From Lysobacter_F sp035645555 (GTDB lineage: Bacteria > Pseudomonadota > Gammaproteobacteria > Xanthomonadales > Xanthomonadaceae), in NCBI GenBank assembly GCA_035645555.1, contig DASQMI010000017.1, positions 1 through 18,135 on the forward strand: 18,135 nucleotides of DNA, given 5' to 3'. Of this stretch, positions 13,141 through 18,135 are shown in pieces (position 1 is the first letter of the stretch; every line of letters starts with the position of its first letter). The notes under the pieces were generated by a model that had not been told where the DNA came from, did not search any database, and was given only the letters and a program-made list of their open reading frames with translations. The position numbers and the translations under genes were made by a program.

Positions 13141-13770
13141 ATGAAGACCGTGCTGGTGGCCAGTTCCAAGGGCGGCGTCGGCAAGACCACGATCGCCACC
13201 CATCTCGCCGCGCAGGCGGCGCTCGACGGCCAGCGCACCGCGCTGGTCGACGCCGACCCGCAGGGCTCCTCGACGCGCTGGGCAGAGCGGCGCGCGCCGC
13301 TGGCGAGTGCGGTGCTGCCGCTGGACGGCACCCGCCGCAAGGCCTGGCGCCGCCAGCTGCCCGACGACACCCAGCGGGTGGTGATCGACGCCGCCGCCGG
13401 CGCCATGGCCGACGAGCTGGAGCCGTTTCTCGACGGCGCCGACGTGGTGGTGGTGCCGATCCAGCCGTCGATGCTCGACATCGAGGCGACCGTGCCGTTC
13501 CTGGATTCGCTGGCGCGCCATCCGCGCGTGCGCCGCGGCGAACTGCGGGTGGGCCTGGTCGCCAACAAGCTCAAGCCGTGGACGCAGGCCTCGCAGCAGG
13601 CGCTGTCGCTGCTGGAGCAGTGGCCGTATCCGATGGTGGCGCAGCTGCGCGACAGCCAGGCCTACGTGATGCTGGTCGGGCTCGGCAAGACGCTGTTCGA
13701 CTACCAGTCGCAGCAGATCCGCGAACATCAGGCCGACTGGCAGCCGCTGCTGAAGTGGGTGCGCCGCTAG
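13141..13770 (+). CDS. Orphan ParA/MinD-type ATPase
   Basis: The 209-residue protein has the deviant Walker A box KGGVGKTT (signature Lys10, P-loop Lys15) and the A' motif LVDADPQGSS. It also has the Walker B region RVVIDAAAGA and a later VANKLKPWTQAS segment. It is short, with no N-terminal helix-turn-helix, so it belongs with small ParA ATPases that pattern themselves on the nucleoid or membrane and position cargo (chemoreceptor clusters, carboxysomes, pili), or with small plasmid-type ParAs. No ParB-like gene or parS-like repeat is adjacent, and the neighbouring permease and SixA genes do not suggest a cargo. ATG 13141 is preceded by GGAGG at 13129-13133 with a 7-nt spacer. It appears to be a single-gene unit with its own promoter-like element. 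Confidence 0.9.
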   Translation: MKTVLVASSKGGVGKTTIATHLAAQAALDGQRTALVDADPQGSSTRWAERRAPLASAVLPLDGTRRKAWRRQLPDDTQRVVIDAAAGAMADELEPFLDGADVVVVPIQPSMLDIEATVPFLDSLARHPRVRRGELRVGLVANKLKPWTQASQQALSLLEQWPYPMVAQLRDSQAYVMLVGLGKTLFDYQSQQIREHQADWQPLLKWVRR

Positions 13771-13817
13771 CTTCGCCACCGCACGCACGCTCGACGCGGC
13801 GCGGAGCGCGCGCCGGG

Positions 13818-13823
13818 TAAGCT
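13818..13823 (+). promoter_or_regulatory. -10-like hexamer TAAGCT of the sixA operon
   Basis: TAAGCT lies 40 nt before the ATG at 13864 in the 93-bp gap after the ParA gene and fits the recurrent TAnnnT pattern. No clear -35 is seen. Confidence 0.35.
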
Positions 13824-13863
13824 GCGCGCGTGTCTCCCTTTCCCCGCTCCCGGTCCGGTCCCC

Positions 13864-14340
13864 ATGCGCGAACTGATCCTGCTGCGCCACGCCCACGCCG
13901 ACGCCGCCGCCCCCGGGCAGGCCGATCTCGATCGCGCGCTGTCGGCGCAGGGGCTGGCGGAGGCGGAGGCGGCCGGACGCTGGCTCGCCGAGCACCGGCT
14001 GGTGCCCGACTGCGTGCTGTGCTCGCCGGCGCGGCGCACCCGCGAGACGCTGGAGGCGGTGCTGCACGTGCTGGGCTACGTCGACCAGCGCATCGAACCC
14101 TCGATCTACGACGCCACCGCGGGCGCGCTGATCGACCTGGCCGGGCAGCATGCCGAATTCGGCCGGCTGATGATCGTCGGCCACAACCCCGGCGTGGAGC
14201 GGCTGGTCGCGCTGCTGCACAGCGGCCAGTCCGGCGATTACCGCGGCATGCCGCCGTGCGGATTGGCGGTGCTGGAGCTGCCGGCGGACGCCGCGCTGGA
14301 ACCGGGCGTGGCACGGCTGACCCAGTTCTGGTGGCCGTGA
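13864..14340 (+). CDS. sixA: Phosphohistidine phosphatase SixA
   Basis: This 158-residue histidine-phosphatase-superfamily protein begins MRELILLRHAHADAA. His9 of the LRHAHA motif is the expected phospho-accepting nucleophile. Further features are CSPARRTRETLE (substrate-binding Arg region) and MIVGHNPGVERL, where the second catalytic His sits. Length and motif spacing fit SixA, a cytoplasmic enzyme that removes phosphate from phosphohistidines, first described for the HPt domain of ArcB and later for the nitrogen-PTS protein NPr. The hybrid kinases upstream give it conceivable targets, but they lie more than 3 kb away in a separate unit. The stop overlaps the next start as GTGA (14337-14340), so it leads a three-gene operon. 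Confidence 0.9.
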   Translation: MRELILLRHAHADAAAPGQADLDRALSAQGLAEAEAAGRWLAEHRLVPDCVLCSPARRTRETLEAVLHVLGYVDQRIEPSIYDATAGALIDLAGQHAEFGRLMIVGHNPGVERLVALLHSGQSGDYRGMPPCGLAVLELPADAALEPGVARLTQFWWP

Positions 14341-14915
14341 GGGGCACCGCACGGCGCCTCGCGCTCGCACTGCTGCTCGCCCTCGCCGGCGCGGGCGCCT
14401 TCGCACAGCCGGCCCCCGCGCCGGTGCGGTTCGATCCCGCGCACACCCGCTTCGGCTTCGAGCTGCGCACCCGCTGGGGCCAGCGCATCGCCGGCGAATT
14501 CCCGCGCTACGCCGGCGAGCTGCTGCGCCTGCCGGACGGCCGCCGCCAGGTGCGCATCGAACTCGACGCGCGGGCGGTACGGATCCGCCGCTCGGCGCGC
14601 TGGAGCGCGGTGGCGCGTGGCGCGGCGTTCTTCGACGCCGAGCGCAGCCCGCAGCTGGAATTCCTCTCCGCGCCGTTCGCCGACGAACTGCTGCACCAAG
14701 GCGGCGCGCTACCCGGCATGCTGTCGCTGCGCGGCCGTCGTCGCGCGGAGACGATCGTGCTGGAACCTGCCGCCTGCGCACGCCCCGGGGTCGACTGCGA
14801 CCTGATCGGCCGCGGCACGCTCAGCCGCGCCGATTACGGCATGGACGGCTGGGCGTTCGTGCTCGGCGACCGGGTGCGCCTGCAACTGCGCGTGCGCCTG
14901 CAGGAGGCGCCATGA
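14337..14915 (+). CDS. Secreted YceI-family protein
   Basis: The 192-residue product starts at GTG 14337, overlapping the sixA stop by 4 nt (GTG 14331 is an alternative). A signal peptide RLALALLLALAGAGAFAQ directs it to the periplasm. The mature part follows the YceI lipocalin-like pattern: VRFDPAHTRFGFEL at the N-terminus, IAGEFPRYAGEL, a VRIELDARAVR strand, a GAAFFDAERSPQLEFLSA segment and, near the C-terminus, GRGTLSRADYGM. YceI proteins form a beta-barrel that in characterised members binds isoprenoid lipids. The usual H-x-G loop of YceI reads RTRWGQ here, so ligand binding may differ. Co-expression with a phospholipase-D-like lipoprotein suggests an envelope lipid context. Sequence similarity is moderate but the order of motifs is right. 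Confidence 0.8.
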   Translation: MRGTARRLALALLLALAGAGAFAQPAPAPVRFDPAHTRFGFELRTRWGQRIAGEFPRYAGELLRLPDGRRQVRIELDARAVRIRRSARWSAVARGAAFFDAERSPQLEFLSAPFADELLHQGGALPGMLSLRGRRRAETIVLEPAACARPGVDCDLIGRGTLSRADYGMDGWAFVLGDRVRLQLRVRLQEAP

Positions 14916-16816
14916 ACGCACTGCGCCGCGCGCTGCTGGGCGCCGCCGCGCTGCTGCTGTCGGCGTGCGCCACGCTTTCGCCGCGCCAGGTCGAGCAGAT
15001 CGAGGCGCGGGTGCAGCAGGTCCGTCCGCAAACGCTGGACTGCAGCGCGATCGACCACTGCGCGACGCCGTCGCCGCTGCGCGAGCTGGCCGCGCGCGCG
15101 TTCGCCGAATCGCAGCCGCAGCGGCCGCGGCATTACGCGCTGATCCTCGATCGCGGCACCGACGCGCTGCTGGCACGGGTCAACCTGATCCGCAGCGCGA
15201 CCACCAGCATCGACATCCAGACCTACATCTTCGACGAGGACGACAGCAGCCGGCTGGTGCTGGACGAACTGCTCGCCGCCGCCCGCCGCGGCGTGCGTGT
15301 GCGCCTGCTGGTCGACCAGCTCGCCGCGCTGCAGCGCGTCGACACGCTCGCCGCGCTCGCCGCCGCGCACGCGAATTTCGAGCTGCGCCTGTACAACCCG
15401 GTGCTCGGGCGCGCGCGCATCAGCTACTGGCAGTACCTGGTGGCCGGCGCCTGCTGCTTCCGCAAGCTCAACCAGCGCATGCACACCAAGCTGCTGCTGG
15501 TGGACGGCGCAATCGGCATCACCGGCGGGCGCAACTACCAGGACGACTACTTCGACTGGAACCCGGAGTACGACTTCCGCGACCGCGACCTGCTGGTTGC
15601 GGGGCCGGAGGTGGCGGCGATGGCGGCCGACTTCGCGCGCTTCTGGGACGACCGCCGCAGCGTACCGGTGCAGCGGTTGGCCGACGTCGGCCGCCGCCTG
15701 CTGCACGCCGACGTGCCGGCGCTGGCGCCGCACGCCTATGCCTGGCCCGAGCGCGCGGCGACGCTGCGCCGCGAGGCCGGCGATCCGGCGGTGGTCGGCC
15801 AGCGGCTGGCCGGCGCGGCGCTGCCGATCGGCGCGGTGCGCTACATCTCCGACAGTCCGCGCAAGCACGAGGACGCCGGCCACACCGGCGCCTCCGCCGA
15901 GCTGCGCCGGCTGATCGAGTCCGCGCAGGAGGAGGTGCTGCTGCAGACGCCGTACCTGGTGCTGTCGAAGAACGCGCAGCAGATGTTCCGCGGGCTGCGC
16001 AAGCGCGCCGATCCGCCGCGGGTGATCGTCTCCACCAACAGCCTGGCGGCGACCGACGCGTTCATCGTCTACGCGCTGTCGTACAAGTACAAACGCCGCT
16101 ACTTGCGCGAGTTCGGCTTCACCATCTACGAGTACAAGCCGTTCCCCGCAGACGCGCCGATCGACCTGGCCGCGACCGGCGCGCACCGGCAGATGCGCCC
16201 GGCACCATCTGCCGAGTACGTCAACACCGACCGCCGCAGCGTGCTGTACCGCACCCGCTACCGGACGCCGCTCAGCCGCGAGCACGTCGCCACCCGCTAC
16301 CGCTCGCGCGCCGCGCACGAGCGCGTGCCGCTGCAGCGCGCCGGCGTGCGCATCGGCCTGCACGCGAAGTCGCTGGTCGTGGACGAACGCGTCGGCGTCG
16401 TTGGCACCCACAACTTCGATCCGCGCGGCGACCTGTACAACACCGAGAGCGCGGTGGTGATCGCCGACCCGGCGTTCGCGCGCGCGCTCGCCGACAGCAT
16501 CCGCCGCGACATCGCGCCGGCCAACTCGTGGGTGATCGCGCGGCGCGACAAGCTGCCGGTGCTGTCCGGGCTGGACTACTCGGTCGGCAAGGTCGCCGAG
16601 GCGCTGCCGGTGTTCGACTTCTGGCCGGCGCGCTACGCCACCAGCTACGAATTTGTGCCGGGCCCGGATTGCCCGCACCCGCCGTTCCCGGACCAGCCGG
16701 AGTTCCGCCGCTGCCACCGTCCGGTCGGCGACTTCCCGGAAGTGGCGCTCGGCTGGAAGAGCGTCATGACCCGCATCGTCACCGCGTTCGGCGCCGGCCT
16801 CGCGCCGATCCTGTAG
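14912..16816 (+). CDS. Phospholipase D/cardiolipin synthase-like lipoprotein
   Basis: The 634-residue protein begins with a lipoprotein signal peptide whose lipobox LSAC places the lipidated Cys at residue 19. Two HKD motifs mark the phospholipase D superfamily: HTKLLLVD (His191, Lys193, Asp198) followed by GITGGRNYQDDYF, and HAKSLVVD (His484, Lys486, Asp491) followed by GTHNFDPRG. Two HKD motifs are enough for an active monomer. The layout resembles ClsC-type cardiolipin synthases, which make cardiolipin by phosphatidyl transfer. Those are not always lipoproteins, and a phospholipase or other phosphatidyltransferase is possible. The lipobox implies action in the periplasm or at a membrane surface. 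ATG 14912 overlaps the YceI stop (ATGA) and has AGGAGG at 14902-14907, so it is translationally coupled and probably well expressed. Confidence 0.9.
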   Translation: MNALRRALLGAAALLLSACATLSPRQVEQIEARVQQVRPQTLDCSAIDHCATPSPLRELAARAFAESQPQRPRHYALILDRGTDALLARVNLIRSATTSIDIQTYIFDEDDSSRLVLDELLAAARRGVRVRLLVDQLAALQRVDTLAALAAAHANFELRLYNPVLGRARISYWQYLVAGACCFRKLNQRMHTKLLLVDGAIGITGGRNYQDDYFDWNPEYDFRDRDLLVAGPEVAAMAADFARFWDDRRSVPVQRLADVGRRLLHADVPALAPHAYAWPERAATLRREAGDPAVVGQRLAGAALPIGAVRYISDSPRKHEDAGHTGASAELRRLIESAQEEVLLQTPYLVLSKNAQQMFRGLRKRADPPRVIVSTNSLAATDAFIVYALSYKYKRRYLREFGFTIYEYKPFPADAPIDLAATGAHRQMRPAPSAEYVNTDRRSVLYRTRYRTPLSREHVATRYRSRAAHERVPLQRAGVRIGLHAKSLVVDERVGVVGTHNFDPRGDLYNTESAVVIADPAFARALADSIRRDIAPANSWVIARRDKLPVLSGLDYSVGKVAEALPVFDFWPARYATSYEFVPGPDCPHPPFPDQPEFRRCHRPVGDFPEVALGWKSVMTRIVTAFGAGLAPIL

Positions 16817-17031
16817 CGGACCCCTGCCATCAGTTGATGCGCGCGCCGGCAACCCGCGCGCCCATGCCGGCATCTCTATCCGGGACTGCCGTCGTTCGCC
16901 CCGCCCGCCCCGCTTCGCCAGCCCTGCCTTCGGTGGGGTGACTTCCGGCACAGGTGGATTATCGAACCGGTGTTGTAGTCTACCAACACACTAATTCACA
17001 CGGGCTTCGGCCCACCCCTGAGGAAGTCGCC
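16817..17031 (+). other. Intergenic leader of the small tandem genes
   Basis: This 215-bp gap begins with GC-rich palindromic DNA, including ATGCCGGCAT at 16864-16873, which might end the lipoprotein transcript but has no T-run. It changes near 16958 to a clearly AT-richer stretch to about 17000 that carries the inverted repeat and promoter-like hexamer listed separately. A GAGGA Shine-Dalgarno sequence at 17020-17024 precedes the first small gene. No coding region is supported. Confidence 0.6.
16970..16989 (+). promoter_or_regulatory. Inverted repeat GTGTTG-N8-CAACAC with embedded TAGTCT
   Basis: GTGTTG (16970-16975) and CAACAC (16984-16989) are perfect inverted arms; TAG and CTA inside can add three pairs around a bulged C. 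A -10-like TAGTCT (16976-16981) sits between the arms. It may be an operator over the promoter or a hairpin at the 5' end of the message. It lies about 43 nt before the first small gene in locally AT-rich DNA. Confidence 0.45.
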
Positions 17032-17235
17032 ATGAACACCCGCACCGCCGCCATCGCCACCCTCCCGACCCCGGCCCCGGCGGCGATCCGCCCGACCGTC
17101 GCCATCGTCCCCTTCCAGGCTTCCGGCCGCGAGCGTGAACGCGAGTTCGGCTTCGGCTACGGCAACAGCAGCGGCTACGGCACCCGCCGCCGCTACACCA
17201 CGCCCTGGGCGCAGGCCCGTTTCCGCTGCGCGTAA
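17032..17235 (+). CDS. Small Arg/Gly-rich protein, tandem copy 1
   Basis: The 67-residue product begins MNTRTAAIATLPTP and has a Pro/Ala-rich N-terminal part, then PFQASGRERERE. Its 27-residue tail (residues 40-66) starts GFGYGN, contains RRRY and ends AQARFRC, with one final Ala. The tail has five Arg, one Trp, one Cys and no acidic residue. ATG 17032 has GAGGA at 17020-17024 with good spacing; an upstream in-frame ATG at 16954 lacks this and would cover the promoter-like region. I do not recognise the family. The variable N-terminus with an invariant C-terminus resembles the leader/core layout of peptide precursors. No maturation enzyme is adjacent, so a small nucleic-acid- or protein-binding peptide is equally possible. 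No signal peptide or membrane segment is evident. Confidence 0.75.
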   Translation: MNTRTAAIATLPTPAPAAIRPTVAIVPFQASGREREREFGFGYGNSSGYGTRRRYTTPWAQARFRCA

Positions 17236-17467
17236 GCCGCCTGACCCCCCGCTTCAAGCCCCCAACCTCGAGAATTGCCGTGAACACCCGCCTGCTTGCC
17301 AACGTTTCCGCGCCGACCCCCCACTCCGAAGCCGTCACGCCGTTCCAGGCCCCCGCCCGCGAACGCGAGCGCCAGGTCGGCTTCGGCTACGGCAACAGCA
17401 GTGGCTACGGCACGCGCCGCCGCTACACCACGCCCTGGGCGCAGGCCCGTTTCCGCTGCGGGTAAGC
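17142..17467 (+). repeat. Direct repeat of about 96 bp, two copies 230 bp apart
   Basis: The first copy is about 17142-17237 and the second about 17372-17467; this entry spans both and the DNA between them. Over the 27 tail codons (17149-17229 and 17379-17459) only two bases differ, both in third codon positions and silent. Similarity continues through the stop codon into TAAGC but fades quickly upstream. Confidence 0.9.
17280..17465 (+). CDS. Small Arg/Gly-rich protein, tandem copy 2
   Basis: The 61-residue paralogue of the preceding gene starts at GTG 17280, 44 bp after its stop. It begins MNTRLLANVSAPTP, six residues shorter in the variable part, then has PFQAPARERERQ and the identical 27-residue tail at residues 34-60, ending in Gly instead of Ala. 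A GAGA at 17270-17273 is a weak Shine-Dalgarno candidate. No promoter-like element lies in the 44-bp gap, so both genes are probably on one message with copy 2 translated less well. The shared start MNTR, the PFQAxxRERER segment and the tail define the family; function is unknown. The tail is conserved while the rest has drifted, so the tail is probably the functional part. Confidence 0.72.
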   Translation: MNTRLLANVSAPTPHSEAVTPFQAPARERERQVGFGYGNSSGYGTRRRYTTPWAQARFRCG

Positions 17468-17488
17468 GCATCCGTCCGGGAACGGCCC

Positions 17489-17515
17489 GGCCGGCACCCC
17501 CTCGTCGGTCCGGCC
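17489..17515 (+). terminator. Weak hairpin after the small tandem genes
   Basis: GGCCGG (17489-17494) pairs with CCGGCC (17510-17515), and inner ACC/GGT can add three pairs around one bulged C. It lies 23 bp after the second small gene's stop and may end that transcript. There is no T-run, so this is a tentative call. Confidence 0.3.
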
Positions 17516-17613
17516 AGGCGGCGCGCTGCGGCGCCGCGGTTCCCGACGCATCGGCCGCGGCCAGCAGCGCCCACGCCCCCGGTGGCGCGCTGGCCGCAGG
17601 CCGGGGAGCCGGC

Positions 17614-17619
17614 TATCGT
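17614..17619 (+). promoter_or_regulatory. TATCGT -10-like hexamer 6 nt before the thioesterase ATG
   Basis: GCTATCGT ends at 17619 and the ATG begins at 17626. The expected transcription start would fall at or next to the ATG, giving a leaderless message. TGGCCG at 17591-17596 is a weak -35 at 17-nt spacing. No Shine-Dalgarno sequence of normal strength precedes the ATG. Confidence 0.5.
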
Positions 17620-17625
17620 CGGCGG

Positions 17626-18069
17626 ATGAGCCCGCACACCCGCCCGCTGTTCCGCCCCGGCACCACGCTGGAGGCGCTGAATGCGCTCTCCACGGACACC
17701 GCGATGGACGCGCTCGGCATCCGCTTCACCGAACTCGGCGCGGACTACCTGCGCGGCCGCATGCCGGTGGATCCGCGCACGCGGCAGCCGTACGGGCTGC
17801 TGCACGGGGGCGCCTCGGTGCTGCTGGCCGAGACGCTCGGCAGCACCGCCGGCGGCCTGTGCGTGGGCGAGGACCAGGGCGTGGTCGGCATCGAGATCAA
17901 CGCCAACCACCTGCGCGCGGTGCGCGACGGCTACGTCACCGGCACGGCGCGCGCGCTGCACATCGGCGCGCGCACCCAGGTGTGGGAGATCCGCATCGAG
18001 GACGACGCCGGCCGGCTGGTGTGCATCTCGCGGCTGACGCTGGCGGTGATCGCGCGCCGCGGCGGCTGA
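17626..18069 (+). CDS. Hotdog-fold acyl-CoA thioesterase, YdiI/MenI-like
   Basis: The 147-residue protein aligns over its whole length with the YdiI/EntH branch of the PaaI-type hotdog thioesterases. Shared features are the LxxLNALSxxT start, MPVDPRTRQPYGLLHGGASVLLAETLGS, the VGIEINANHLR strand and the LHIGARTQVWEI strand. Glu69 in LLAETLGS is the expected catalytic carboxylate, and His60 of LLHGG is the conserved active-site loop residue. In E. coli YdiI hydrolyses 1,4-dihydroxy-2-naphthoyl-CoA in menaquinone synthesis. No other menaquinone gene is in this window, and if the host uses only ubiquinone the enzyme would be a general acyl- or aroyl-CoA hydrolase. ATG 17626 fits the family N-terminus. 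Confidence 0.93.
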   Translation: MSPHTRPLFRPGTTLEALNALSTDTAMDALGIRFTELGADYLRGRMPVDPRTRQPYGLLHGGASVLLAETLGSTAGGLCVGEDQGVVGIEINANHLRAVRDGYVTGTARALHIGARTQVWEIRIEDDAGRLVCISRLTLAVIARRGG

Positions 18070-18097
18070 GCGTCTCCCGCCGCCGCACGGTTCACGC

Positions 18098-18103
18098 TAT
18101 CGT
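18098..18103 (+). promoter_or_regulatory. TATCGT -10-like hexamer 6 nt before the last ATG
   Basis: GCTATCGT again stands exactly 6 nt before an ATG (18110), repeating the arrangement before the thioesterase gene and suggesting a leaderless transcript. Confidence 0.45.
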
Positions 18104-18109
18104 GCGCGC

Positions 18110-18135
18110 ATGAGTGCGCCGTCTCCCCACGCCGG
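18110..18135 (+). CDS. Start of a gene cut by the window end
   Basis: An ATG 40 bp after the thioesterase stop opens a frame reading MSAPSPHA to the window edge. It is supported by the preceding TATCGT hexamer and by position only. Eight complete codons are too few to identify the product. Confidence 0.5.

Noticed and set aside
10882..14781. 1299-codon minus-strand open frame crossing several genes
   Set aside because: It spans genes on both strands and intergenic gaps, shows Arg/Gln-rich low-complexity text and has no recognisable domain.
16839..16873. Possible terminator after the PLD-like gene
   Set aside because: The palindromic pieces are short, compete with each other and have no following T-run, so I did not list a terminator.
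14834..16951. 705-codon minus-strand open frame opposite the PLD-like lipoprotein gene
   Set aside because: The plus strand has a lipobox, two HKD motifs and a strong ribosome-binding site; the minus frame has none.
17155..17172. YGN motif of the small proteins as a class IIa bacteriocin signature
   Set aside because: Class IIa bacteriocins carry YGNGV with a nearby Cys at the mature N-terminus after a double-Gly leader. Here the motif is YGNSS, no Cys follows closely, and no double-Gly leader is present.

Overview
This is a very GC-rich, gene-dense chromosomal window with short intergenic gaps. I infer a gammaproteobacterium of the Lysobacter/Luteimonas/Xanthomonas group from the base composition, the gene families present and the style of the upstream signals. 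No tRNA, rRNA, insertion sequence, integrase or CRISPR array is visible. Apart from one pair of small tandem genes, the content looks like ordinary chromosomal housekeeping and signalling.

Left part (1-3350, all +): the 3' end of a KDPG aldolase gene, an exported TPR-like protein of unknown role, a periplasmic gamma-glutamyltransferase-family N-terminal-nucleophile hydrolase, and, 8 bp behind it, a Tpa1/OGFOD1-like 2-oxoglutarate/Fe(II) oxygenase. A 241-bp gap (3350-3590) follows. It holds several perfect GC-rich inverted repeats and the likely promoter of the signalling operon.

Signalling operon (3591-10564, +): three overlapping or abutting genes. The first encodes a 1536-residue soluble hybrid histidine kinase with five exact 92-residue HAMP units, then GAF, kinase core and three receiver domains, an architecture recalling fungal Nik1/Os-1 group III kinases. 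The second encodes a receiver-kinase-receiver protein of 582 residues. The third encodes a 209-residue degenerate kinase that keeps its H-box but has lost most ATP-binding motifs, so it may be a phosphotransferase like ChpT or Spo0B. None of the three carries a recognisable output domain.

Middle part (10569-13770): a convergent Ycf46-like AAA ATPase gene (-), a divergent auxin-efflux-carrier-family permease gene, and an orphan short ParA-type ATPase gene.

Envelope operon (13864-16816, +): SixA-type phosphohistidine phosphatase, secreted YceI-like protein and a phospholipase-D/cardiolipin-synthase-like lipoprotein, each joined to the next by a 4-nt start/stop overlap.

Right part (16817-18135, +): the most unusual content is a tandem pair of 67- and 61-residue proteins (17032-17235 and 17280-17465). 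Their N-termini differ, but a 27-residue Gly/Tyr- then Arg-rich tail is identical. They sit behind a locally AT-richer leader with an inverted repeat. A YdiI/MenI-like hotdog thioesterase gene follows, then the first codons of another gene. Both of these have a TATCGT hexamer only 6 nt before the ATG, suggesting leaderless transcripts.
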